Shown here: in pieces, positions 33,202 to 39,888 of the stretch
Position numbering within the stretch: position 1 is the first letter of the stretch
Layout: each line of letters starts with the position of its first letter
DNA from: Streptomyces sp. NRRL WC-3605
Lineage (GTDB): Bacteria > Actinomycetota > Actinomycetes > Streptomycetales > Streptomycetaceae
Length of the DNA: 64,000 nt
NCBI RefSeq assembly: GCF_001509795.1
Contig: NZ_LLZN01000024.1
Coordinates: 1 to 64,000, forward strand
Direction of reading: 5' to 3'
Translations under genes and position numbers: made by a program
Notes under the pieces: model-generated
The model's input: the letters and a program-made list of their open reading frames with translations, nothing else
Databases searched by the model: none
Told to the model about the DNA's origin: nothing

Positions 33202-35048
33202 CCCACCAGCTCCCGGACGATCGCCGCGCCGTTCAGCGTCAGCACCGACTCGGGGTGGAACTGCACTCCCGCAAGGCCGGGACCGCGCAGGGCGTGCACC
33301 TCGCCGTTCTCCGCCCGGCTCACCTCGACGCCGTGCGCGGCCAGCTCCTGGAGCGCCTCGTCGTCGCAGCGCGCCGCGAAGCTGTTGTAGAAGCCGACCG
33401 TCTCCGCCCGCCCGAACAGGTCGATCGTGGTCTGCGCGCCCTGGTACGGCACGTCCTTGCGCACGATGTCCAGGCCCAGCTCGGCGGCGATCAGCTCATG
33501 GCCGAGGCAGACGCCGAGCACGCCGTGCCGGTGATGCCGGACGACCTCGGCGGTCAGGTCCCGCAGGAGGCGCATCTTCGGGTCGGACGGGTCGGAGGGG
33601 TCGCCGGGGCCGGGGCCGAGCACCACCGGCCCCTCGTGCGCGAGCACCGCCTCCCGCAGCCCCGGCTCGTCGTAGCGCCGGACGCTCACCCCGAGGCCTC
33701 CGGAACGCAGCACGTGCGCCAGCATCGCGGTGAAGGTGTCCTCGGCGTCGACCACCAGGGCGTCCCCGGTGAGCGCGCCGTCCCGCTCCTGCATCCGCAG
33801 CCAGAACGGCGCCAGCGACGCCCGGCGCCCGTCCAGCGCGGCCCGCACGCGCGGGTCGTCGGCGAGCCGCACGCGCGCGTGCCCGGTACCCGGCCGGGAC
33901 GGCCGTACCCCCAGGGCCGCCAGCACCCCGGCCGCCTTCGCGTGGGTCTCGGCGACCTCGCCGGCCGGGTCCGAGCCGCGCACCAGCGTGGCGCCGACCG
34001 GCACCCGCAGCCGCCCGCCGGCGTCGATGTCGGCGGTGCGGATCAGGATGGGGGAGTCCAGGGTCTGCGCCCCGCCGGAGTCCCGGCCGAGCAGGGCCAG
34101 GGCGCCCGCGTAGTAGCCGCGCCCCACGCCGTCCCGCCCGAGGGGCTCGTACCGCTCGATGACCCGGCAGGCGTTCTGCACGGGGGAGCCGGTCACGGTC
34201 GCCGCGAACATGGTCTCCCGCAGCACCTCCCGCGCGTCCAGCGAGGACTTCCCGCGCAGCTCGTACTCGGTGTGCGCGAGGTGCGCCATCTCCTTCAGGC
34301 GGGGCCCGACGACGACGCCGCCCATGTCGCCGACGGTGCACATCATCTTCAGCTCCTCGTCGACCACCATCGACAGCTCCTCGATCTCCTTGCCGTCGGC
34401 GAGGAAGTCCAGCAGGTGCTCGGGGGTCGGACCCTCCGCGGGGTAGCGGTACGTCCCGCTGATCGGGTTCATCACGACCGTGCCGCCCGACATCCGCACG
34501 TGCACCTCGGGGCTGGCCCCGACCAGTGTGCGGTCGCCGGTGTGGACGACGAACGTCCAGTACGCGCCCCGCTCGCCCTCCAGCAGCCGCCGGAACAGGG
34601 CCAGCGCGTCGGCCCGGGAGAACCCGTGGATGCGGCCCTCGTACGTCCGCCGGATCACGAAGTTGGCGCCCTCGCCCCGCCCGATCTCCTGCTCCAGGAC
34701 CCGTCCGACGATCTCGGCGTAGTCCTCGTCGCCGACGTCGAAGCCGCCGCCGTCGACCCGCACCTCGTGCGCCGGGAGCTGCGCCAGGGCCTCGGCCAGC
34801 GGCACGGTGTGCGACTCCTCGGGCGTCAGCACCAGCAGCGGGGTGCCGTCGTCGCGGACGTCGAAGCCGCGCTCGCGGATCTGCCGGAAGGGCACGAGCG
34901 CCAGGCCCTCGTCGGGGAGGTCGGCCAGCCGGTCACGGGCGGTGACCGGGCCGAGGAGGACCTCCACGGTGTTCTCGTCGTGGCCCGGCGCGCGACGGCG
35001 CAGCAGGGCGAACGGGCGTGGATCGTCGAGCAGGTCGAGCAGCTGCAT
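33153..35048 (-). CDS. trpEG: Fused anthranilate synthase (TrpE-TrpG)
   Basis: Makes anthranilate from chorismate and glutamine, the first step to tryptophan. The 631-residue protein joins a TrpE-like chorismate-binding domain (about 1-430; GTYRYPAEGPTPEH, MMCTVGDMGG, GSPVQNA) to a class I glutamine amidotransferase (about 440-625) with Cys in LGVCLGHEL and His-Glu in VQFHPESVLT. The ATG at 35048 is chosen from family alignment. Upstream lie a leader peptide with three tryptophan codons and an attenuator hairpin, so tryptophan represses it; this marks it as the biosynthetic enzyme. It is divergent from aroG. Confidence 0.94.
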   Translation of the reverse strand: MQLLDLLDDPRPFALLRRRAPGHDENTVEVLLGPVTARDRLADLPDEGLALVPFRQIRERGFDVRDDGTPLLVLTPEESHTVPLAEALAQLPAHEVRVDGGGFDVGDEDYAEIVGRVLEQEIGRGEGANFVIRRTYEGRIHGFSRADALALFRRLLEGERGAYWTFVVHTGDRTLVGASPEVHVRMSGGTVVMNPISGTYRYPAEGPTPEHLLDFLADGKEIEELSMVVDEELKMMCTVGDMGGVVVGPRLKEMAHLAHTEYELRGKSSLDAREVLRETMFAATVTGSPVQNACRVIERYEPLGRDGVGRGYYAGALALLGRDSGGAQTLDSPILIRTADIDAGGRLRVPVGATLVRGSDPAGEVAETHAKAAGVLAALGVRPSRPGTGHARVRLADDPRVRAALDGRRASLAPFWLRMQERDGALTGDALVVDAEDTFTAMLAHVLRSGGLGVSVRRYDEPGLREAVLAHEGPVVLGPGPGDPSDPSDPKMRLLRDLTAEVVRHHRHGVLGVCLGHELIAAELGLDIVRKDVPYQGAQTTIDLFGRAETVGFYNSFAARCDDEALQELAAHGVEVSRAENGEVHALRGPGLAGVQFHPESVLTLNGAAIVRELVGQLRGTSTFSERRPAV

Positions 35049-35094
35049 GGGTCCGGTGTCCTTCTCGCTGGGAGGAACGGACCCCGGGAAACAC

Positions 35095-35121
35095 CGAAGG
35101 CCGCCCCTCGGGCGGCCTTCG
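35095..35121 (-). terminator. trp attenuator hairpin
   Basis: CGAAGGCCGCC and GGCGGCCTTCG (11-bp perfect stem, 5-base loop) lie 47 bases upstream of trpEG and 21 bases after the leader-peptide stop. It is the terminator that would form when tryptophan-charged tRNA is plentiful. Readthrough is expected when ribosomes stall on the Trp codons. Confidence 0.88.
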
Positions 35122-35142
35122 CGAAGTCTGGGATACGCGCAG

Positions 35143-35199
35143 TCAGCGGGCCGCCGGATGAGCGGTCCACCACCAGTTCTGGATCGAGTGCGCGAACAT
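35143..35199 (-). CDS. trpL: Tryptophan leader peptide
   Basis: The 18-residue ORF encodes MFAHSIQNWWWTAHPAAR, with three consecutive Trp codons, followed by an attenuator hairpin. TAAGGT lies at 35207-35212, seven bases before the ATG, with no strong ribosome-binding site, so the leader mRNA may begin at the start codon. Attenuation of a fused anthranilate synthase gene by such a leader has been described in Streptomyces venezuelae. Confidence 0.9.
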   Translation of the reverse strand: MFAHSIQNWWWTAHPAAR

Positions 35200-35295
35200 G
35201 CCACGCACCTTACCGCATGTCCGACTGGTGTACCCCGTGTCTCAATTGCTGGGCATGGGGCGGGACGCCCGACACGACCCCGTAATGTTGAGGAC

Positions 35296-36648
35296 GTGAC
35301 CGTGAACGCTAAGACCAGCGCGAGCGCTGGCAACACCTGGCGAAACCTGCCCGCGGCGCAGCAGCCCGAGTACCCCGACCCCGAGGCTCTGCGCGCAGTG
35401 ATCGCGGACCTCGAGTCGTATCCGCCGCTCGTCTTCGCGGGCGAGTGCGACCAGCTGCGCGCCCGTCTGGCGGCCGTCGCCAAGGGAGAGGCGTTCCTCC
35501 TCCAGGGCGGCGACTGCGCCGAGGCGTTCGACGCGGTGTCCGCCGATCACATCCGCAACAAGCTCAAGACCCTGCTCCAGATGGGCGCCGTGCTCACGTA
35601 CGCCGCCTCGGTGCCGGTCGTGAAGGTCGGCCGCATCGCCGGCCAGTACTCCAAGCCGCGCTCCAAGCCGACCGAGACCCGCGACGGCGTCACCCTGCCG
35701 ACCTACCGCGGCGACTCCGTCAACGGCTTCGACTTCACCGAGGAGGCCCGCGTCCCGGACCCCGAGCGCCTGAAGCGGATGTACAACGCCTCCGCCTCCA
35801 CGCTCAACCTGGTGCGCGCCTTCACCACCGGCGGCTACGCCGACCTGCGCCAGGTGCACGCCTGGAACCAGGACTTCGTGAAGTCGTCCCCGTCCGGTCA
35901 GCGCTACGAGCAGCTGGCCCGCGAGATCGACCAGGCGCTCAACTTCATGCACGCCTGCGGGGCCGACCCGGAGGAGTTCAAGACGGTCGAGTTCTACGCC
36001 TCCCACGAGGCGCTGCTGCTCGACTACGAGTCCGCGCTGACCCGGGTCGACTCCCGCACCGGCCGGCTGTACGACGTCTCCGGGCACATGGTGTGGATCG
36101 GTGAGCGCACCCGGCAGCTGGACCACGCGCACATCGAGTTCGCCTCGAAGATCCGCAACCCCATCGGCATCAAGCTGGGTCCGACGACGACGGCCGAGGA
36201 TGCGCTGCAGTACATCGACCGTCTCGACCCGGAGCGCGAGCCCGGCCGGCTGACCTTCATCGTCCGCATGGGTGCCGACAAGGTCCGCGACAAGCTCCCC
36301 GAGCTGGTCGAGAAGGTCACCGCCTCCGGGGCCACCGTGGCCTGGGTGACCGACCCGATGCACGGCAACACCTTCGAGGCCGCCTCCGGGCACAAGACCC
36401 GGCGCTTCGACGACGTGCTGGACGAGGTCAAGGGCTTCTTCGAGGTCCACAAGTCGCTGGGCACCCACCCGGGCGGCATCCACGTGGAGCTCACCGGCGA
36501 CGACGTCACCGAGTGCGTGGGCGGCGGCGACGAGATCTTCGTCGACGATCTGCACCAGCGCTACGAGACGGCCTGCGACCCGCGGCTCAACCGCAGCCAG
36601 TCGCTCGACCTGGCGTTCCTCGTCGCGGAGATGTACCGCGACCAGTGA
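35296..36648 (+). CDS. aroG: Class II (plant-type) DAHP synthase
   Basis: Condenses phosphoenolpyruvate and erythrose 4-phosphate, the entry step to the shikimate pathway. The 450-residue enzyme has GECDQLRARL, LLQGGDCAEAF (metal-ligand Cys), RIAGQYSKPRS, and the late GNTFEAASGHKTRRFDD and HPGGIHVELTG blocks. The GTG at 35296 gives MTVNAKTS and the usual length. TAATGT (35283-35288) lies seven bases before it, so it is probably leaderless, but a second GTG at 35302 with GAGG upstream is possible. It is divergent from trpEG, so the 96 bases between trpL and aroG hold both promoters. Confidence 0.94.
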   Translation: MTVNAKTSASAGNTWRNLPAAQQPEYPDPEALRAVIADLESYPPLVFAGECDQLRARLAAVAKGEAFLLQGGDCAEAFDAVSADHIRNKLKTLLQMGAVLTYAASVPVVKVGRIAGQYSKPRSKPTETRDGVTLPTYRGDSVNGFDFTEEARVPDPERLKRMYNASASTLNLVRAFTTGGYADLRQVHAWNQDFVKSSPSGQRYEQLAREIDQALNFMHACGADPEEFKTVEFYASHEALLLDYESALTRVDSRTGRLYDVSGHMVWIGERTRQLDHAHIEFASKIRNPIGIKLGPTTTAEDALQYIDRLDPEREPGRLTFIVRMGADKVRDKLPELVEKVTASGATVAWVTDPMHGNTFEAASGHKTRRFDDVLDEVKGFFEVHKSLGTHPGGIHVELTGDDVTECVGGGDEIFVDDLHQRYETACDPRLNRSQSLDLAFLVAEMYRDQ

Positions 36649-36666
36649 TCTTCCCGGTCAGGGGCG

Positions 36667-36698
36667 GTGGGGCGCGGATCACACGATCCGCGCCCCAC
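36667..36698 (+). terminator. Terminator after aroG
   Basis: A 14-bp perfect stem (36667-36680 with 36685-36698, loop ACAC) followed by ACACCACTTTT, one of the few hairpins here with a short U-run. Confidence 0.9.
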
Positions 36699-36726
36699 AC
36701 CACTTTTGCGCTCCTGCCACGACAGG

Positions 36727-36745
36727 TAAGGTTAGGTTTGCCTCA
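36727..36745 (+). promoter_or_regulatory. Iron box (DmdR1/IdeR-type operator) upstream of bfd
   Basis: TAAGGTTAGGTTTGCCTCA matches the 19-bp actinobacterial iron-box consensus (TWAGGTTAGSCTWACCTWA) at 16 of 19 positions. It lies 45 bases upstream of the bfd start. Fe2+-loaded DmdR1 would repress here, giving expression when iron is scarce. Confidence 0.85.
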
Positions 36746-36789
36746 CCGATCAGGGGATGGCACTTCGACCCCATCGGGAGGTGAACCGC

Positions 36790-37014
36790 GTGTACGTCTG
36801 CAGTTGCTTCGGCATCACCGAGCAGCAGGTCAAGAAGCACGCGGAGAACGGCGCCTGCACCCCCCGCCAGGTCGCCTCCGCCTGCAAGGCCGGTACCGAC
36901 TGCGGATCGTGCGTGCGCCGTATCCAGGCGCTGCTGGGCCGGGGTGCCTGCCCCCGCCGTGAGCTCGCCGACCGCGGTGAGCCGGTCGTCTCCGGCCTCG
37001 AGGACGCCGCCTAG
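36790..37014 (+). CDS. bfd: Bacterioferritin-associated ferredoxin
   Basis: A 74-residue [2Fe-2S] protein of the BFD type (VYVCSCFGITEQQVKKHAENGA; cysteines CSC, then SACKAGTDCGSCV). It releases stored iron from bacterioferritin by reducing the ferric core. The GTG at 36790 is chosen for GGAGG eight bases upstream; an earlier in-frame ATG at 36757 would add 11 residues. An iron box controls it, fitting iron mobilisation in scarcity. bfr lies convergent, 20 bases away. Confidence 0.93.
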   Translation: MYVCSCFGITEQQVKKHAENGACTPRQVASACKAGTDCGSCVRRIQALLGRGACPRRELADRGEPVVSGLEDAA

Positions 37015-37033
37015 TCCGGCGGGTCGGCTGGTC

Positions 37034-37510
37034 CTAGCTCGGCTGCTCGATCTGCTGGGCGATGTAGAGCGCCTCCCCGAGCTTGTCGATGAGTTCCAGC
37101 TGCGTGTCCAGGTAGTCGATGTGGTGCTCCTCGTCCGCCAGGATCTCCTCGAAGATGTTCGCGGACGTGATGTCGCCCTTGGAGCGCATCACCTCGATGC
37201 CGCGCTTGAGGCGGTCGATCGCCTCCACCTCCACCTGGCGGTCGGCCTGGAACATCTCCGTGACCGTCTGGCCCACGCGCACATGGAAGAGGCGCTGGTA
37301 GTTGGGCAGGCCGTCCAGCATGAGGATGCGCTCGGTGAGCTTGTCCGCGTGCTTCATCTCGTCGATGGACTCTTCCCGCGTGTACTTCGCGAGCTTCGTC
37401 CAGCCGTTGTTGTCCTGGATGCGGTAGTGCAGCCAGTACTGGTTGATCGCGGTGAGCTCACCGGTGAGCTGCTCGTTGAGGAATTCGAGGACCTCGGGGT
37501 CGCCCTGCAT
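37034..37510 (-). CDS. bfr: Bacterioferritin
   Basis: A heme-containing ferritin that forms a 24-subunit iron store. The 158-residue protein keeps the ferroxidase ligands Glu18, Glu51 and His54, plus later Glu and the ADEEHH motif, and the heme ligand Met52. The ATG at 37510 follows GGAAGGAG by ten bases; the longer frame to 37564 lies upstream of it. The upstream region holds an inverted repeat (37593-37609) that could be its operator. Together with bfd it forms an iron storage/release pair. Confidence 0.95.
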   Translation of the reverse strand: MQGDPEVLEFLNEQLTGELTAINQYWLHYRIQDNNGWTKLAKYTREESIDEMKHADKLTERILMLDGLPNYQRLFHVRVGQTVTEMFQADRQVEVEAIDRLKRGIEVMRSKGDITSANIFEEILADEEHHIDYLDTQLELIDKLGEALYIAQQIEQPS

Positions 37511-37592
37511 CGCTACGGGCTCCTTCCAAGCGGGGGACTGGCAGGATGCGGCGCATGATTCCACCGGACGCGAAGATCGTCCAGTAAGTCTT

Positions 37593-37609
37593 CACTTAGT
37601 AAGTAAGTG
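37593..37609. promoter_or_regulatory. Inverted repeat in the bfr upstream region
   Basis: CACTTA and TAAGTG (6-bp arms) flank GTAAG, inside an A/T-richer stretch between bfr (start at 37510) and the divergent sulfite-oxidase-like gene (start at 37686). It does not match the iron box seen at bfd, so it may serve another regulator. Confidence 0.5.
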
Positions 37610-37685
37610 CAGGCTTAGTCCGTTTTGGGTGGTTCGGTGGGGGGTGTGGTCAGGCGCACGGTCCCGGGTCTGTCAGGATGGAGGC

Positions 37686-38318
37686 ATGGGTCAGCCGGTG
37701 GAGCGCGAAGGTGAGGCAGCAGCACAGTCCGAACTCCCGCCGGGGCAGCGCATCCAGCGCGGGTGGCCCGTCACGCACTACGGCCCGGTGCCCAAGTTCC
37801 GTCCCGAGCGCTGGGACTTCCGGGTCTTCGGTGCCACGGCCGACGGCGAGAAGCACAGCTGGACCCATGAGGAGTTCACGGCCCTGCCGTACACCAGCCT
37901 CGTCGCCGACCTGCACTGCGTGACGAAGTTCAGCATGCTCGGCGCCGAGTGGGGCGGTATCCCGGCGCGCACGATCCTCCAGATCGCCCCGCCCGCGCCC
38001 GCCGTCACCCATGTCATGGTGTGGGCCGAGTACGGCTTCAGCTCCAACCTGCGGCTGGCCGACTTCGCCTCCGAGCGCTCCATCTTCGCCACCCACCGGG
38101 ACGGCGAGCTGCTGACCGCCGAGCACGGCTTCCCGCTGCGGCTGGTCGTCCCCCATCTGTACGCCTGGAAAGGGCCCAAGTGGGTCCGTGGCGTGGAGTA
38201 CATGACCGCCGACCGGCGCGGCTTCTGGGAGGAGCGCGGCTACCACAACATCGGCGACCCGTGGCGCGAGCAGCGCTACTCCTACCAGGAGGAGCCCGGG
38301 GACGGCCCCGGGCTCTGA
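37686..38318 (+). CDS. Sulfite oxidase-like molybdopterin enzyme (cytosolic form)
   Basis: A 210-residue protein holding the molybdopterin-binding domain of the sulfite oxidase/MsrP family: RWDFRVFG, ADLHCVTKFSMLGAEWGGI with the Mo-ligand cysteine, and VVPHLYAWKGPKWVRGVEYM. It lacks a signal peptide and the dimerisation domain of full sulfite oxidases, so it resembles the compact actinobacterial form. The substrate is unknown; sulfite or a sulfoxide is likely. No ribosome-binding site is at a usual distance from the ATG at 37686 (GGAGG lies one base away), so a leaderless mRNA is likely. Confidence 0.83.
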   Translation: MGQPVEREGEAAAQSELPPGQRIQRGWPVTHYGPVPKFRPERWDFRVFGATADGEKHSWTHEEFTALPYTSLVADLHCVTKFSMLGAEWGGIPARTILQIAPPAPAVTHVMVWAEYGFSSNLRLADFASERSIFATHRDGELLTAEHGFPLRLVVPHLYAWKGPKWVRGVEYMTADRRGFWEERGYHNIGDPWREQRYSYQEEPGDGPGL

Positions 38319-38337
38319 CTCCTGGCGCGGACGCCTC

Positions 38338-38829
38338 TCAGTGGTACCGATGCACCACCGCGTGCCCACGGCCGCGGCCGATCATCCACTTGTTCACCGG
38401 AGTGGTGAGGACGAAGGCGACGGCCAGCGCGATCGCCAGCACCCACCAGAACAGCGGGTCGCCGAGCCCGGCGTCCATCGCGCCCGGCCACAGCGCGATC
38501 ACGCCGTTGTCGACCAGCTCCATCACCGCGATGGACAGGGTGTCGGCGGCCAGTGCGACCTTCACGGCGGCGCCCAGTCCGAGACCGGCCCTGAGGACGC
38601 CGCGCAGGGTGAGCGCGTAGCCGAAGAAGAAGGCCAGGGCGATCGCCAGGGCCAGGGTCGGCACGGCGCCCCAGCCGAGCGCGGTGCCGACCACCATGCC
38701 CAGCACCTCGCCGATGGCGCAGCCGGTGAGGCAGTGCAGGGTGGCCCGGACCGCGGTCTCCCAGCCACCGCCGGCGGTCATGCCCGCATGGTGGTGATGA
38801 ACGTGTGACGCGTGTGCTTCGTGTTCCAT
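38338..38829 (-). CDS. DUF4396 membrane protein with His-rich N-terminus
   Basis: A 163-residue protein with about four transmembrane helices after residue 25. Its cytoplasmic or outer N-terminus is histidine-rich (EHEAHASHVHHHHAG), a metal-binding look, and LHCLTGCAIGEVLGM in the first helix offers two cysteines. AGGGGGCG precedes the ATG at 38829. Upstream lies a perfect CsoR-type palindrome (38876-38892), so copper probably induces it. Cu(I) transport or sequestration is the likeliest role, by inference from the operator and the metal-ligand residues. The family has no established function. Confidence 0.82.
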   Translation of the reverse strand: MEHEAHASHVHHHHAGMTAGGGWETAVRATLHCLTGCAIGEVLGMVVGTALGWGAVPTLALAIALAFFFGYALTLRGVLRAGLGLGAAVKVALAADTLSIAVMELVDNGVIALWPGAMDAGLGDPLFWWVLAIALAVAFVLTTPVNKWMIGRGRGHAVVHRYH

Positions 38830-38875
38830 GACGCCCCCTGACGCGCGGTTCCGTCTCTCGCTCCACCGGAACCAC

Positions 38876-38892
38876 ATACCCCCTGGGGGTAT
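38876..38892 (-). promoter_or_regulatory. CsoR-type Cu(I) operator
   Basis: ATACCCCC-T-GGGGGTAT is a perfect palindrome that matches the CsoR operator of Streptomyces copZ/copA promoters, 46 bases upstream of the DUF4396 start. CsoR releases this site on binding Cu(I). Confidence 0.85.
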
Positions 38893-38903
38893 TCCCGTCC
38901 GCG

Positions 38904-39821
38904 TCAGCCGTCACGGAGTTTCTTCAGCCGCTCCACGTCCGCCACGTGCCCCTCCTTGCCGCCGGGGGTCTCGATGATCAGCGGAACGCCCGCGGTCGCC
39001 GGGTGGGTCATCAGCGCGCGGAACGGGTCCTCGCCGATGTGCCCCGCGCCGATGTTCTCGTGCCGGTCCTTGTGGGCGCCGACGACGTCCTTGGAGTCGT
39101 TGGCGTGGATCAGCTTCAGGCGGCCCTCGCCGACCGTGTCCACCAGCAGGTCCAGCGTCTGGTGCATCCCGGAGGGGCCGGTGAGATCGTGGCCGGCCGC
39201 GTAGATGTGGCAGGTGTCCAGGCAGACTCCCAGCTTCGGATGGGCGTCCAGAGCCTCGAAGTACGGCCCGAAGTCCCAGGTCCGCGAGCACAGCGAGGAG
39301 CCCTGACCCGCGGTGGACTCCAGCAGCAGGAACGGGTCGTCGTCGTGGGTCAGCTCGTCCAGCAGCGGCAGCAGGTGCTCGCGGACCTGCTTCAGGGCCA
39401 CCGAGCGGTCCCGGCCGCCGGTCGCGCTGCCCGTGTGCACCACCACGCCGAGCGCCCCGATCTCCCGGCCGCGCCGCAGCGAGTGCCGCAGCGACTCCAC
39501 GGACCTCTCGACGGTCGCCTCGGTGTGCGAGCCGAAGTTGATCAGGTACGGGGCGTGCACGTACGCCGGTATCGACTCAGCGGCGCAGGCCGCGCGGAAC
39601 TCCTCGTCCTGGCGCGGATTGCCGGGCGGGGTCGCCCAGCCCCGGGGGTTGGCGACGAACACCTGGACCGTCTCGGCGCTCAGGTCACGGGCGTAGGCGA
39701 GGCCGACGGAGCTGAGGCCGCCCGCCACCGGGACATGACCGCCGACGGGGTTGCGCGAGGGGCCGGGGAGGGTGGTGCGGGAGGGGCGGGGGGGGGGGGG
39801 GCCGGACTGCTGACTTCTCAC
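38904..39821 (-). CDS. nfo: Deoxyribonuclease IV (endonuclease IV family)
   Basis: A base-excision repair AP endonuclease with a trinuclear zinc site. The 305-residue TIM-barrel protein has NPVGGHVPVAGGLSSVGLAYA, YVHAPYLINFGS, LLESTAGQG, GVCLDTCHIYAAG and HANDSKDVVGAHKDRHENIG, covering the metal ligands. The start is a GTG at 39821, and 14 consecutive Cs (39788-39801 on the + strand as Gs) lie within the first codons, encoding PPPP. The frame therefore depends on the exact tract length. A start downstream of the tract would remove part of the conserved N-terminus. Confidence 0.88.
   Translation of the reverse strand: MRSQQSGPPPPRPSRTTLPGPSRNPVGGHVPVAGGLSSVGLAYARDLSAETVQVFVANPRGWATPPGNPRQDEEFRAACAAESIPAYVHAPYLINFGSHTEATVERSVESLRHSLRRGREIGALGVVVHTGSATGGRDRSVALKQVREHLLPLLDELTHDDDPFLLLESTAGQGSSLCSRTWDFGPYFEALDAHPKLGVCLDTCHIYAAGHDLTGPSGMHQTLDLLVDTVGEGRLKLIHANDSKDVVGAHKDRHENIGAGHIGEDPFRALMTHPATAGVPLIIETPGGKEGHVADVERLKKLRDG
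39788..39801. repeat. 14-base mononucleotide G tract
   Basis: 14 Gs on the + strand lie inside the nfo 5' coding region. Such tracts are prone to slippage in replication and to base-calling error. Confidence 0.9.
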
Positions 39822-39888
39822 CGGTCCAGGGTGTCATGCGGCGGGAACGGCCCGGTCACCCGGCCGCCCCGCCGCCCGATCGTCGCCC

